A stretch of DNA of 64,000 nt from Saprospiraceae bacterium (GCA_013360405.1 JABWBR010000002.1:1-64000), one strand, 5' to 3'; shown: positions 1 to 8,690, counted from the first letter of the stretch. Numbers and translations: made by a program. The notes: generated by a model from the sequence alone, not told the origin.

Positions 1-159
1 CGTGGCAAATTCATACCCAAATTTACATATTGTTTCTTATTCCTACCTTATCCATGGAATTAATCTCAACCATGCTTTATCTTAGCGCTAATCAGTTACT
101 GTTTATCGTATTAATTAAGTTGATTTCAAGCAGATTATAATAATTAAAAATACACAAAC
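1..159. other. AT-rich leader before first gene
   Basis: No coding region is evident. The stretch is strongly AT-rich and ends directly before the GTG start at 160. It presumably holds the promoter of the first gene, but I cannot point to a convincing TTTG/TAnnTTTG pair. Confidence 0.3.
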
Positions 160-525
160 GTGAATATCAATAATTTTTCAGAACAAATTGGGGATTTAAT
201 TGGAAAAGATGACCTACAAGGCGCAATTTCACTTTTGAGTAATCTCCTGAAAAACAGCCCGAAACTTGATCAAGTTATCCTGCAATCAGCAAGATTTAAC
301 GATATTATGAGTCAGATAAGAATGGGAATTGTTAATTTTGAAGAGGCTGATTTGACAAAAAATAAAATTAGATTTGCCTTGCTAAGTTTAGTTGGCGAAA
401 TCGAAGAAGCTTCTCGCACCAGTGCGGACGTCAAGGGAGAACTTGACATGATTTTCGAAGAAGTCGAAAAGAATCAATACACGCAAAATCACAGTGGACA
501 GGGCGATAATATTATGAATTTTTAG
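160..525 (+). CDS. Freestanding effector-associated-domain-like protein with HSGQGDN tail
   Basis: A 121-residue protein starting at GTG. Residues 1-85 read as a compact all-helical bundle (MNINNFSEQIGDLI..., a central NDIMSQIRMGIVNF segment, then a helix ending LLSLVGEIEE). This resembles effector-associated domain 11, a death-like adaptor domain known from Bacteroidota conflict systems; the match is from memory of the family pattern. Residues 86-110 form an acidic linker. Residues 111-118 are HSGQGDNI, which recurs near the N-terminus of the next protein. There is no signal peptide or membrane segment, so it should be cytoplasmic. No effector (TIR, protease, nuclease) is fused. The gene is 18 nt upstream of the TPR gene on the same strand, so co-transcription is likely. 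Composition is visibly more AT-rich than most of the window, suggesting acquisition. Domain name moderately sure; function unknown. Confidence 0.6.
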   Translation: MNINNFSEQIGDLIGKDDLQGAISLLSNLLKNSPKLDQVILQSARFNDIMSQIRMGIVNFEEADLTKNKIRFALLSLVGEIEEASRTSADVKGELDMIFEEVEKNQYTQNHSGQGDNIMNF

Positions 526-543
526 CAAAATAAACAAAAACCT

Positions 544-1320
544 ATGAAACAGAAGCAATTCCATTCGGGACAAGGAGACAACATACAAGGCGACAAGAAT
601 ATTGAAAATATTACCGATGATAAAATTGTCAATAATAATTTTAATCTTTCTGTAAAAGGTTGGATGACAATCCTCTTTTGTTTAACACTCTTAGGAGCAG
701 CTATTGTTTTGAAAAACCACGATAATTCGTTAAAAACAATCGATAACAAACAATACGATATATTGTCAAGTAATCAATTTTTGGACAATAAATTGGAAGA
801 AAGGAAACTAACATATGACGAACATTATGAATTGGGCGCAAACTACGTAGATAATTTAAAAGATTATGACAAGGCTATTTATCATTTTACAAAAGCAATA
901 GAATTAGATCCGGAATCGGCCAATGCCTATTTTGGAAGAGGTACTGCTTACAATTGTAAAGGGCAAAACCAAAATGCGCTACGAGATTTAACAAAATCGA
1001 TCGATTTAGGCATGATAGATGCATACGGAAATTTAGCATGGGTTTATTTTGATCAACGCGATTACATTTCAGCCTATAATAACTTTTTAATCAGCATTGA
1101 ATATCACCCTGATGATGCCTTATCATATTGTGGTGCAAGCATAAGCCTTTATTTGTTAAATTATGTTAAAGAGGCAAAAAAGATGTATGTACAAGCTATT
1201 GATTTAGATAATAGATATAATGGTAACTTTGGCTCATTACAAAGTGATTTTATATTTACCGACAGACAACTGCAAGCGATAAAGTCACTGTATTCGGAAT
1301 TAAAACAAAACGCTTATTAA
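544..1320 (+). CDS. Single-pass membrane TPR protein with N-terminal GQGDN tag
   Basis: A 258-residue protein. Residues 7-18 carry HSGQGDNIQGDK followed by an Asn-rich stretch to about residue 36, matching the tail of the upstream protein. Residues 39-57 are one hydrophobic transmembrane segment. Residues about 94-225 contain three to four TPR-like repeats, clearest at DYDKAIYHFTKAIELDPESA. The tag would lie on one side of the membrane and the TPRs on the other. The likely topology is cytoplasmic tag and external TPRs, because there is no N-terminal signal peptide. The shared tag is written in almost entirely different codons in the two genes, arguing for selection on the protein rather than a recent DNA duplication. 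It is possibly a partner of the upstream adaptor-like protein; no enzymatic domain is visible. Confidence 0.65.
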   Translation: MKQKQFHSGQGDNIQGDKNIENITDDKIVNNNFNLSVKGWMTILFCLTLLGAAIVLKNHDNSLKTIDNKQYDILSSNQFLDNKLEERKLTYDEHYELGANYVDNLKDYDKAIYHFTKAIELDPESANAYFGRGTAYNCKGQNQNALRDLTKSIDLGMIDAYGNLAWVYFDQRDYISAYNNFLISIEYHPDDALSYCGASISLYLLNYVKEAKKMYVQAIDLDNRYNGNFGSLQSDFIFTDRQLQAIKSLYSELKQNAY

Positions 1321-1854
1321 TGCATATTTAACAATTTAAGGATCAATAAGTCCAAAGCTCGGAATGACTTCCCTTTTGGCTTGAATGCGCTCCAGTATAT
1401 TCAATGCTATATTGAACCGCTCTGATGGCCCATTCTTCGACCACTAATTAGAAATAATAGTATATGTACTTCACGCCGTCAAGTTTTGGGCATGAGAACT
1501 AAATAAAAATGGAGCGGCATCATAGATTTGAGGTGTGCTTCGTAAAAACACCATATGACATGGGTGATATTTCGCTCCTCCGGAGCTTCTTGTTCTGATC
1601 TCTTTTTTTCTACCAATAGCTCGCCCTTCCAGGGCTTGCCATATTCGCTCAAAACGTCCACAATCCCATCCTGCCATCCTAAAATCCTGCCATCCTAAAA
1701 TCCTCCCATCCTAAAATCCTCCCATCCTAAAATCCTAGTCCAGCCCCCCCCCGCAGCAAGCCTAACATGTACAGAGCGCCGACTGCCGACTGCCCACCGC
1801 CAATATGCAACTTCCCCGCAGAAAAAGACTCTTTACAAAAAAAACTTCCCGACT
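1321..1854. other. Gene-poor repeat region
   Basis: No intact gene. On the minus strand, about 1331-1440 reads as a short coding-like tail (SERFNIALNILERIQAKRE... ending at a TAA near 1340) preceded in frame by a TAG. It may be the end of a lost gene. Two small palindromic blocks occur near 1572-1586 (CTCCGGAG core) and 1621-1636 (GCCCT/AGGGC), followed by a 16-bp tandem array. Open frames overlapping this stretch have no protein-like features. Confidence 0.4.
1671..1734. repeat. Four tandem copies of a 16-bp unit
   Basis: The unit is CTGCCATCCTAAAATC. It occurs twice exactly and then twice with CTCCCATCCTAAAATC, head to tail without gaps. It lies about 120 bp upstream of the S41-like protease gene. 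No coding role is seen. Confidence 0.85.
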
Positions 1855-3501
1855 ATGAAAAAAACAGCCTTACTCCTCCTCGCTTTCCTTATTGTAAACG
1901 GCATTTTTGCCCAAACGCCCCTTACCCCTGCCGACTGGCAGTCCGACCTGCGATTTTTGCAGGAAACCGTGCACAAGGATTATTCATTTTTATTTAAAAA
2001 AACTACCGCAGAAAAATTCGATGCTTCGGTAGATAAGCTTTATCAGGAGATTCCCAAGTTGCAGCCACACGAAATTGTAGCTGGGTTTGGACGCATTGTG
2101 TCTTCTTTTGCATACGGCCATACCGACATTGGATGGGAACAAGCGCCTGTTAAATACCACGTGCTACCGCTCAACTTGTACTGGTTTACCGACGGCGTGT
2201 ATATCGAAGGGGCGCACAAAGATTATGAAAAGCTGGTTGGCGCCAAGGTGCTGAAAATTGAAGGCCTGGCCGTAGAGGATGCTATGAAAGCTATCCGGCC
2301 CCTGGTACCCGTTGAAAATGACCAGTATTTCAAAGCAAACGGCCTCGATTTTTTGGTTATTCCCGAGGCGCTTCACGCTCAAAAAGTGACTAAAACGCTG
2401 AAAAACGCTATTACATTTACTCTCGAACGCGACGGAAAATCTTTCGATCATACGATCACGGCGGTTGAATCGTACCGATTTCCGCGAAAATACGGTTTTG
2501 TCAATCCGGAAAAGGATTGGGTCAGCGCGCGCAACCAAGCTGCCACGCCGCTCTACCTCAAAAATTTTGATAAAATATATTATTTCGAATATTTGCCCGA
2601 GTCAAAAACCGTATACGTAAGGCACAGCCAAATACAGGACGACCCGCAGGAAAATATTCCGACTTTTTACGACCGGGTTTTCGATTTTATTGAAAAAAAT
2701 GACGTGGAAAAACTGGTAATCGACGTGCGCCTCAACGGCGGCGGCAATAACTACAAAAACAAACCTATCGTGACCGGTATAATTCGTACAAAAAAAATCA
2801 ACCAGCCCGGTAAGTTATACGTCCTCATAGGCCGGCGCACTTTTTCGGCCTGTCAAAACCTGGTCAACGAACTGCACAACTATACCAATGCCATTTTTGT
2901 GGGCGAACCCACCTCCGAAAATATCAACTTCTACGGCGACAATCGCCGGGTAGAACTTCCCAAAAGCAAATTGCCGGTATACCTGTCTTTTGCCTGGTGG
3001 CAGGACAAACCCCAGTGGGAAAACGCCGACTGGCTGGCGCCCCATGTGGCTGTGGAGATGAGTTTCGAGGATTATCGCTCTAATCGCGACCCGATTTTAG
3101 AAACCGCCCTGCAGTTTAAAGGCGGGGACTTTGTCCTCAACCCTGTGCGCCGCCTCCGGGAGCTTTTTGAGGCTAAAAAAATGGACCAACTGCAAGCCGA
3201 AGCGCAGGCAATGGTCAAAGATCCCCGCTATCGCTTCGTCGATTTTGAAGGGGAGATCAACCAGTCGGGCTACGACCTGCTCTCAAGCAACCAAATCGAC
3301 GCCGCCGTTTACGTTTTTCAACTCAATACCCAGCTTTTTCCCAAATCGGCCAATGCCTGGGACAGTCTCGGCGAAGCCCACTGGCGCGCCGGCCTCAAGG
3401 ACAAAGCCGTCGAGTATTACAATAAAGCCATCGCACTCGACCCCAATGGCAGTGTGGGAGATAATGCCCGAAAGATGCTGAAACAGATTAATGGAGATTA
3501 G
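1855..3501 (+). CDS. Secreted S41 family peptidase with C-terminal TPR
   Basis: A 548-residue protein with a clear signal peptide (MKKTALLLLAFLIVNGIFAQ). The S41 (tail-specific/C-terminal-processing) protease fold is indicated by the VIDVRLNGGGNN strand-loop around 288-299, then LYVLIGRRTFSACQ with a candidate nucleophile Ser331 and EPTSENINFYGD after it. Residues about 480-548 hold a TPR unit (SANAWDSLGEAHWRAG, then DKAVEYYNKAIALDPN). It would act in the periplasm or outside the cell. No PDZ domain is obvious, so it is not a canonical Prc/CtpA processing protease; it resembles the many stand-alone S41 proteins of Bacteroidota. The start is set by the signal peptide. The next gene begins 45 bp downstream, behind a promoter-like element. 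Substrate unknown. Confidence 0.85.
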   Translation: MKKTALLLLAFLIVNGIFAQTPLTPADWQSDLRFLQETVHKDYSFLFKKTTAEKFDASVDKLYQEIPKLQPHEIVAGFGRIVSSFAYGHTDIGWEQAPVKYHVLPLNLYWFTDGVYIEGAHKDYEKLVGAKVLKIEGLAVEDAMKAIRPLVPVENDQYFKANGLDFLVIPEALHAQKVTKTLKNAITFTLERDGKSFDHTITAVESYRFPRKYGFVNPEKDWVSARNQAATPLYLKNFDKIYYFEYLPESKTVYVRHSQIQDDPQENIPTFYDRVFDFIEKNDVEKLVIDVRLNGGGNNYKNKPIVTGIIRTKKINQPGKLYVLIGRRTFSACQNLVNELHNYTNAIFVGEPTSENINFYGDNRRVELPKSKLPVYLSFAWWQDKPQWENADWLAPHVAVEMSFEDYRSNRDPILETALQFKGGDFVLNPVRRLRELFEAKKMDQLQAEAQAMVKDPRYRFVDFEGEINQSGYDLLSSNQIDAAVYVFQLNTQLFPKSANAWDSLGEAHWRAGLKDKAVEYYNKAIALDPNGSVGDNARKMLKQINGD

Positions 3502-3505
3502 CGCG

Positions 3506-3513
3506 TATCTTTG
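3506..3513 (+). promoter_or_regulatory. Bacteroidota -7-like element
   Basis: TATCTTTG matches the TAnnTTTG -7 consensus of Bacteroidota promoters and lies 34 bp upstream of the TonB-dependent receptor ATG. No clear TTTG lies at the expected spacing upstream, so the call is tentative. Confidence 0.35.
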
Positions 3514-3546
3514 CCGGTGTAGTAATCACGCATTTGCACCTGCATC

Positions 3547-5865
3547 ATGAACAAACTGCTGCTTTTTGTTATTCTGGCCGCCTTCACCGGTGGAGGCGCT
3601 TTCGCACAATCTTTGACACAAACCATTCGTGGTCGCATCACCGATTCCGATACGCGACAGCCCCTGGCGGGGGCTACGGTAGCGCTGCCCGGTACCTCTT
3701 GGGGCAGCGCTGCCGACAGCGCCGGCTATTACCGCTTTGAACGCGTGCCGGTGGGGCGCTACCGCGTACAGGTGGCCCACCTGGGTTATCAGAGCCTGCT
3801 GGTGGCCGAGGTTGTCGTGGTGTCCGGCAAAGAACTCGTGCTCGACTTCGCCTTGCAGGAAGCATCCGCCGATTTGTCGGAAATCGTAGTGCGCGCGCCC
3901 CGCAGCGATGCCCGCAGCTACTGCCCTACGGTGCGCACCCTCACCGTAGAAGAAACCCTGCGTTTCCCCGCCACCTTTTTCGACCCCGCCCGCCTGGCCA
4001 TGGCTTTTGCCGGCGTAGCCTCCGACAACGACCAGGCCAACGGTATCGCCATCAGGGGCAACTCGCCCAACGGACTACTCTGGCGACTGGAAGACGTGGA
4101 CATCGTCAATCCCAACCACACGCCCAATGCCGGCACCTTTAGCGACCGCGTGACCGCCAACGGCGGCGGCGTGATGATGCTCAGCGCGCAACTGCTGGCC
4201 GCCTCTGACTTTTATACCGGCGCTTTCCCCACCGGCTACGGCAATGCCCTCTCGGGCGTGATGGACATGCGCCTGCGGCGCGGCAACGACCAGCAGCATG
4301 AATTTACAGCCCAGGCCGGACTCATCGGCCTCGACCTGGCCGCCGAAGGCCCCCTGGCCCGCCGGTCGGGCGCCTCGTACCTCGTCAATTACCGCTATTC
4401 TACCCTCGGCCTGCTGAGCGCTATGGGATTGGAATTAGGCGACGAGGCCATCAGTTTTCAAGATTTCTCTTTTAATCTCGTTTTTCCTTCGCAAAAGGGC
4501 GGTCAGTGGACCCTGTTTGGCGTGGGCGGCCTCAGCGAAAACCTGTTTGAAGCCCAGCGCGATTCAACCTTGTGGGAGTTCCAGAAAGACCGCTACGATA
4601 TTACTTTCCGCTCGCGCATGGGTACGCTGGGTGCTTCGTACACTACTCCCGTGGGCGCTCAGGGCGTTTGGCGCACGGTGCTGGCCATCTCAGCGCTCGA
4701 CAGCGACCGCTACGGCGACCGCCTCGACGACAACCTGGCCCCCCAACGCCTCGAATCGGACGAATACGGCCAGTCCAAGTTATCGCTGCACAGCTTTTAT
4801 ACTCGCAAATTAGGCGCAGGCAGCCGCCTGCGGGCAGGGATCATGGCGAGCAGGCAGGGCTACGATATTTTCTCGGCTATGCAGTCCGACACGCTGGCCC
4901 TGGCCAGCGGTGGAGGTTTATTACTGCAACCCTACGCCCATTGGCAAACCCAGGTGGGTAGACGCTTGCGAATTAATGCGGGCCTGCACGGCCTGTATTT
5001 TGATTTTAACGGCACGGGCGCCATAGAGCCGCGCCTGTCGGCGGAATGGACGCCCACTGCTCGCCAAACGCTGGCCTTGAGTTACGGCCTACACAGCCAG
5101 TTGCAACAGCCCCAGCTATACTTTAGCTCGGAAATCAACAAAAAGCTCAAACCCACCCGTGCCCATCACCTGGTGTTGAGTTTTGAACACAAATTACAAA
5201 ATCAGGGCGCCCTGCGCGCCGAAGCATTTTATCAGCAGCTCTACGATGTGCCCATTGCGGTAGCTGAAAATAATACTTTTTCAGCCCTCAACTTCGTAGA
5301 AACCACGGTGGCTTTCCCCCTCGCCAACGAAGGTCAAGGCCGCAATATCGGCCTCGAACTCAACTGGCAGCAGCTCTTCACCGGGCGCTGGTATTACTTG
5401 CTCAACGCCACCCTCTACGATTCCCAATACCGCGCCGCCGACGGCCAGTGGCTCAATACGCGCTACAACGGCAACTACCTTTTTAATGCCACTGCCGGCC
5501 GCGAATGGAAAAAGCAGCGCGAGGGCCGCGGTGAGCGCACCCTGGGCGCCAATGCCCGCCTGGCTTACGCCGGCGGCTTCCGCGATACCCCCATCGACGC
5601 CGAAGCTTCGGCAGCAGCCGGTGTCACTGTTTACCGCGATGCCGAAGCTTTCAGCCTCAAACAAACAGCCTATTACCGCCTCGACTTGCGCGTGTACCTG
5701 CAATGGCAAAAACGCAAGTCCAGCAGCACGCTTTATCTCGACATCCAAAACGCCACCAATGCCCAAAATACCGCATTTAGTTATTACGATACCCAGCAGA
5801 AAGCTATCGTAGTGAAGCGGCAATTGGGGATTATTCCCATTTTGAGTTGGCGGGTGGAGTTTTAA
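3547..5865 (+). CDS. TonB-dependent receptor with carboxypeptidase-regulatory-like domain
   Basis: A 772-residue outer-membrane protein. Residues 1-21 are a signal peptide ending GGAFAQ. Residues about 26-110 form a CarboxypepD_reg-like beta-sandwich (IRGRITDSDTRQPLAGATV). Residues about 115-250 are a plug-like domain with GIAIRGNSPNGLLWRLEDV and an AASDFYTGAFPTGYGNALSGV segment. The remainder is a beta-barrel ending in aromatic/charged LSWRVEF, a typical outer-membrane C-terminus. The family imports large substrates using TonB energy. There is no SusD partner nearby, so it is probably not a polysaccharide-utilisation locus receptor. It overlaps the convergent SRPBCC gene by 4 bp. Substrate cannot be inferred. 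Confidence 0.88.
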   Translation: MNKLLLFVILAAFTGGGAFAQSLTQTIRGRITDSDTRQPLAGATVALPGTSWGSAADSAGYYRFERVPVGRYRVQVAHLGYQSLLVAEVVVVSGKELVLDFALQEASADLSEIVVRAPRSDARSYCPTVRTLTVEETLRFPATFFDPARLAMAFAGVASDNDQANGIAIRGNSPNGLLWRLEDVDIVNPNHTPNAGTFSDRVTANGGGVMMLSAQLLAASDFYTGAFPTGYGNALSGVMDMRLRRGNDQQHEFTAQAGLIGLDLAAEGPLARRSGASYLVNYRYSTLGLLSAMGLELGDEAISFQDFSFNLVFPSQKGGQWTLFGVGGLSENLFEAQRDSTLWEFQKDRYDITFRSRMGTLGASYTTPVGAQGVWRTVLAISALDSDRYGDRLDDNLAPQRLESDEYGQSKLSLHSFYTRKLGAGSRLRAGIMASRQGYDIFSAMQSDTLALASGGGLLLQPYAHWQTQVGRRLRINAGLHGLYFDFNGTGAIEPRLSAEWTPTARQTLALSYGLHSQLQQPQLYFSSEINKKLKPTRAHHLVLSFEHKLQNQGALRAEAFYQQLYDVPIAVAENNTFSALNFVETTVAFPLANEGQGRNIGLELNWQQLFTGRWYYLLNATLYDSQYRAADGQWLNTRYNGNYLFNATAGREWKKQREGRGERTLGANARLAYAGGFRDTPIDAEASAAAGVTVYRDAEAFSLKQTAYYRLDLRVYLQWQKRKSSSTLYLDIQNATNAQNTAFSYYDTQQKAIVVKRQLGIIPILSWRVEF

Positions 5866-6425
5866 AGCACTCTGTTATCCGTCAAATTATGCGGAAAAAC
5901 AGGCCCCGGCGGTTTAGGTAAAGCGGCTCGCATAGCTTCCGTGGGGGCTCTGCGGCGGCGTAGTTCCAATAAAAGACTTTCTTCGCCTTTGCGCATAGCC
6001 CAGTGGTGGTTGGCCGAGAAAATGGGGCGCAGCAGCCAGGTCAGCTTTTTGAGCAGGGGTTTTTCGGCGCTGATCCGCCAATCGTAAATCACCTCGCATT
6101 GGTCGTCGTCGAGCTGGCGGAAGGTCCAAACGCCTGTGCCGGCAAAATCGCCGATTGCCTCCAGCGAAAACCCATAGGGAAATTCCGCTTGCGTTACTAC
6201 AAACTGCCACTTCAGAGTATAAGGCAGAAAACCTTTGGTGTACAACATTACCCGCTTGCCGACGCCGCCGGGCCGGCCTTTTTCCAACTGCTTCACATCC
6301 AGGTAAACGCTGGGCCACCAGCGCGACAGGTCTTCTACGGCCTCGAGGGTGCGGTATACTTCTACGCAGGTAGCGGGTATCAGCCAGCGGGTTGTAAAGT
6401 GATAGGCGCTCATTGGGTTTGTCAA
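5862..6425 (-). CDS. SRPBCC family (polyketide cyclase/START-like) protein
   Basis: A 187-residue cytoplasmic protein. The N-terminal TRWLIPATCVEVYRTLEAVEDLSRWWPSVY and later TGVWTFRQLDDDQCEVIYDWRISAEKP follow the helix-grip pattern of SRPBCC proteins, which bind hydrophobic ligands. No catalytic residues can be assigned. The start could be Met1 or Met5 (MSAYHF), which is closer to the usual family start. It converges on the TonB receptor gene with a 4-bp overlap. Ligand unknown. Confidence 0.75.
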   Translation of the reverse strand: MTNPMSAYHFTTRWLIPATCVEVYRTLEAVEDLSRWWPSVYLDVKQLEKGRPGGVGKRVMLYTKGFLPYTLKWQFVVTQAEFPYGFSLEAIGDFAGTGVWTFRQLDDDQCEVIYDWRISAEKPLLKKLTWLLRPIFSANHHWAMRKGEESLLLELRRRRAPTEAMRAALPKPPGPVFPHNLTDNRVL

Positions 6426-6529
6426 TATTTTAAAAAATATTGTTGAAAAAAAGTGTTTTTTATGTTTTGTTTTTATCTTGTATTGCCAAAGCGAATCAAC
6501 TTTAAGTAAATCACCTAAAATCTTCAGTT

Positions 6530-7072
6530 ATGACAAAACAGATCATCGCCGTATTGGTTAGCGCCATACTGTTGTTTGTATGGCAATTCCTGTCCTGGTC
6601 TATGCTCGGCGTACACCAATCAGAATTCAAGTATACGCCCAATCAGGAAAAAATAATGCAGGCCCTTAGCGAAAACCTCACCGAGGAAGGCCAATATTTC
6701 CTCCCCGGCGTACCGCCCGGGACAAGCATGGAACAAGAACAATCGATGATGGAAGCCCATGTAGGCAAGCCCTGGGCGCATATCAGCTACCACAAAGCTT
6801 TAAATATGTCGATGGGCATGAGCATGTTCAGGGGTTTTGCAGTTGATATCATTTCTGCCTTTTTGCTGATCTGGCTCTTGCTGAAAATTGAAAACCGCAC
6901 CCTTTCGACGGTTCTGCTCAGCTCGCTTGCCGTAGGCCTGATCGGTTATTTTACCATTCCTTACCTGAACAGCGTTTGGTTTGAAACCAAATCGCTGGGT
7001 TACCTGATTGATTCGGTAGCACAATGGGGTTTGGTAGGGGTTTGGCTGGGTTGGTGGCTGAACCGCAAATAG
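6530..7072 (+). CDS. Small integral membrane protein, function unknown
   Basis: A 180-residue protein with a hydrophobic N-terminal segment (about 4-27), an extracytoplasmic loop to about 100, and three more membrane segments (about 103-118, 125-147 and 155-177), ending WLGWWLNRK. No enzymatic motif is visible. A second small membrane protein with similar organisation and the same NRK end lies at 27033-27446, but the two share no clear sequence identity. The gene is monocistronic, followed by a hairpin shared with the convergent downstream gene. Confidence 0.7.
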   Translation: MTKQIIAVLVSAILLFVWQFLSWSMLGVHQSEFKYTPNQEKIMQALSENLTEEGQYFLPGVPPGTSMEQEQSMMEAHVGKPWAHISYHKALNMSMGMSMFRGFAVDIISAFLLIWLLLKIENRTLSTVLLSSLAVGLIGYFTIPYLNSVWFETKSLGYLIDSVAQWGLVGVWLGWWLNRK

Positions 7073-7073
7073 T

Positions 7074-7186
7074 AGGACTATTAGACTATTGGACTATTGG
7101 ACTATTGGACTATTGGACTATTGGACTTTTTTGCAGATAATTGTCCAAAAGTCCAATAGTCTAAAAGTCTAACAGTCCGATAGTCT
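7074..7186. repeat. GACTATTG word repeat forming an intergenic hairpin
   Basis: At least five near-tandem GGACTATT words are followed, after a short spacer, by the same words in inverted orientation. The inner arms 7117-7130 and 7147-7160 are perfectly complementary over 14 bp with T-rich and A-rich flanks. The structure sits between two convergent genes and could terminate transcription from both sides. The word itself is specific to this junction. Confidence 0.8.
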
Positions 7187-7587
7187 CAATTCGAGTGCGC
7201 GTCATTCAGGCTCGAAAAATCACCCGTGCTTTTCCAGCCGGTCACCTGGCCTGCATCATTAAAAGTCCACGTAAATAGAACAGACACACTAAATGATTTG
7301 CCTGTTGTGGCAATAATGCCATCGTGACGTACTTCGTTGATGACCTTGTGATCTTCTTGCCTGAAATTCGACGGTTCGAAATGGGTCGTTTGGGTAGTAG
7401 CGCCCAGATTAGTAAAGAAACGCAGGACGCCGTCCTTCCCCTTAAATTCACCGCCATAAGGGACAACTTTCGGGTCGGCGCCATTGTTGAAGGTCACCTC
7501 ATCGGCCAATTGGGCTAGGATTCCGGGCACGTCGCCCTGGGCGAAACAGGAATAAATGTGTTGAACGGTGCTGAGTTGATTAGACAT
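7186..7587 (-). CDS. NTF2-fold (SnoaL-like) protein
   Basis: A 133-residue protein: STVQHIYSCFAQGDVPGILAQLADEVTFNN at the N-terminus, then FKGKDGVLRFFTNLG and a C-terminal VLFTWTFNDAGQVTGW. This is the helix-plus-curved-sheet pattern of SnoaL/NTF2-like proteins such as ketosteroid-isomerase relatives. There is no signal peptide. The downstream neighbour in transcription is the hairpin repeat; the upstream neighbour is a secreted double-NTF2 protein on the same strand, separated by a terminator-like hairpin. Substrate unknown. Confidence 0.78.
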   Translation of the reverse strand: MSNQLSTVQHIYSCFAQGDVPGILAQLADEVTFNNGADPKVVPYGGEFKGKDGVLRFFTNLGATTQTTHFEPSNFRQEDHKVINEVRHDGIIATTGKSFSVSVLFTWTFNDAGQVTGWKSTGDFSSLNDAHSN

Positions 7588-7613
7588 GATATTTGGATTT
7601 TATTTTGATTTAA

Positions 7614-7651
7614 AAACTGCCGCCGATTTCTCCAGAGGTACTCTCGGCGGC
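7614..7651 (-). terminator. Terminator hairpin after the double-NTF2 gene
   Basis: Perfect 8-bp arms GCCGCCGA (7619-7626) and TCGGCGGC (7644-7651). Read on the minus strand, the hairpin is followed by AGTTTTTAAA. It lies just downstream of the gene ending at 7694. Confidence 0.65.
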
Positions 7652-7693
7652 TTTTCACCAACAACGGTTTGTTTGGGATTAACTTCGATTATA

Positions 7694-8605
7694 CTATTGA
7701 TTTGAGGCAGGCAATGCTCCGATTTGCATCAGGATAGCCAGGAAATCGGCATTGAGCCAGAGTTCAACCGGTTTGCCGTCTTTCATTTGGAAAGTCACTG
7801 TAGCCGTAGCCACAGCGCGTTTGTTCGATTTGGGCGTGCCCTGGAAAGCGACGCCGGTATGCGTGCCTTCGAAGTGATGACGCACCACCACCTTATCGCC
7901 GGCGGCCACTACGTCATCTACAATAAAGCGGCCATCGGGAAAAGATGCCAGCAAGTCGCTCATGGCTTTTTTATAACCATTCACATCCTCGGGCTGGGGA
8001 GTCCAGCCATTGAAACGGCAGCCGGGGGCGAAAGCCGCGCCGACGGCATTGAGGTCGTGTTTGTTGAGGATTTCCATAATATTGAGAGCCTCATGTTTAT
8101 TAGCCTCCGCCGGTGAGTTGGCGTCTATGCCCGCCATCACCTGCGCATTGAAACCGGCCAGGTCAAATGCAGTTTCAAAGCGAATGATTTTGCCGGAAGC
8201 GTCAAACGTAACAAAGCTCAGGAAGGGGGCCTCTACACGATTGCCTGTGGGTGGATTGCCCATCAGCGAGCCGGTGTTGGTACCCGTAAAAAGTCCTCTC
8301 ATAGCGACTATTGAACCGCTTTCGGTGCATTCCAGTACTTTGTGGCTGATGTCGGGGAAGCCCATGCGAAATCCCTCGCCCACCTGGCGGTATTCTTCGC
8401 GGGTTAACGGCTTGGGAGATACGGGTATGTAAACTTTCACATCGGGACTGAGTAAAGAAGCGGCTTTGTCAAAGTTGCCCATATCTACGGCAGCCCAGAA
8501 ATTGCGTAACGTGGTTTCGTATTTGCCGGTTTGCGCGGCAAGCGGTGCGGTAATAAAAAGCGCAAAAAGCGCAGTGGTGAAAAACAGTTTTGATAACATG
8601 GTCAA
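7694..8605 (-). CDS. Secreted protein with two tandem NTF2/SnoaL-like domains
   Basis: A 303-residue protein with a signal peptide (LFFTTALFALFITAPLAAQ). Two NTF2-like units follow: about 27-150 (ETTLRNFWAAVDMGNFDKAASLLSPDV) and about 168-295 (HEALNIMEILNKHDLNAVGAAFAPGC). Both have the ester-cyclase/SnoaL-like layout, and the second ends in a VTFQMKDGKPVELWLNAD strand pair. The first unit's TGNPPTGNRVEAPFLSFV segment is the kind seen in predicted ester cyclases. Met1 or Met3 could be the start; both precede the signal peptide. The duplicated domain suggests a pseudo-dimer in one chain. Reaction unknown. Confidence 0.75.
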   Translation of the reverse strand: MTMLSKLFFTTALFALFITAPLAAQTGKYETTLRNFWAAVDMGNFDKAASLLSPDVKVYIPVSPKPLTREEYRQVGEGFRMGFPDISHKVLECTESGSIVAMRGLFTGTNTGSLMGNPPTGNRVEAPFLSFVTFDASGKIIRFETAFDLAGFNAQVMAGIDANSPAEANKHEALNIMEILNKHDLNAVGAAFAPGCRFNGWTPQPEDVNGYKKAMSDLLASFPDGRFIVDDVVAAGDKVVVRHHFEGTHTGVAFQGTPKSNKRAVATATVTFQMKDGKPVELWLNADFLAILMQIGALPASNQ

Positions 8606-8658
8606 CTAGGTTTTTATGCGTTTGAAAATTCAGTTGTTGTTCGATCAAAATGACTTTG

Positions 8659-8690
8659 CAAAGGTAGCGTCGCAACAACCTGACAATCAA
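8659..8690 (-). promoter_or_regulatory. Putative Bacteroidota promoter, minus strand
   Basis: On the minus strand TACCTTTG (8659-8666) matches TAnnTTTG, with TTG (8688-8690) 21 bp upstream approximating the -33 TTTG. It lies 53 bp upstream of the double-NTF2 gene start, in the divergent intergenic region. Confidence 0.45.

Noticed and set aside
1471-1677. Two overlapping short minus-strand frames
   Set aside because: They lie across palindromic intergenic repeats; compositions look like translated repeat rather than protein.
3131-3481. Plus-strand frame inside the S41-like gene
   Set aside because: Out-of-frame reading of the TPR end of the protease; Ser/Pro/Arg-rich shadow.
7074-7186. Possible CRISPR-like array
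   Set aside because: Units are about 8-10 bp with no spacers of constant length and no cas genes; better explained as a word repeat with hairpin.
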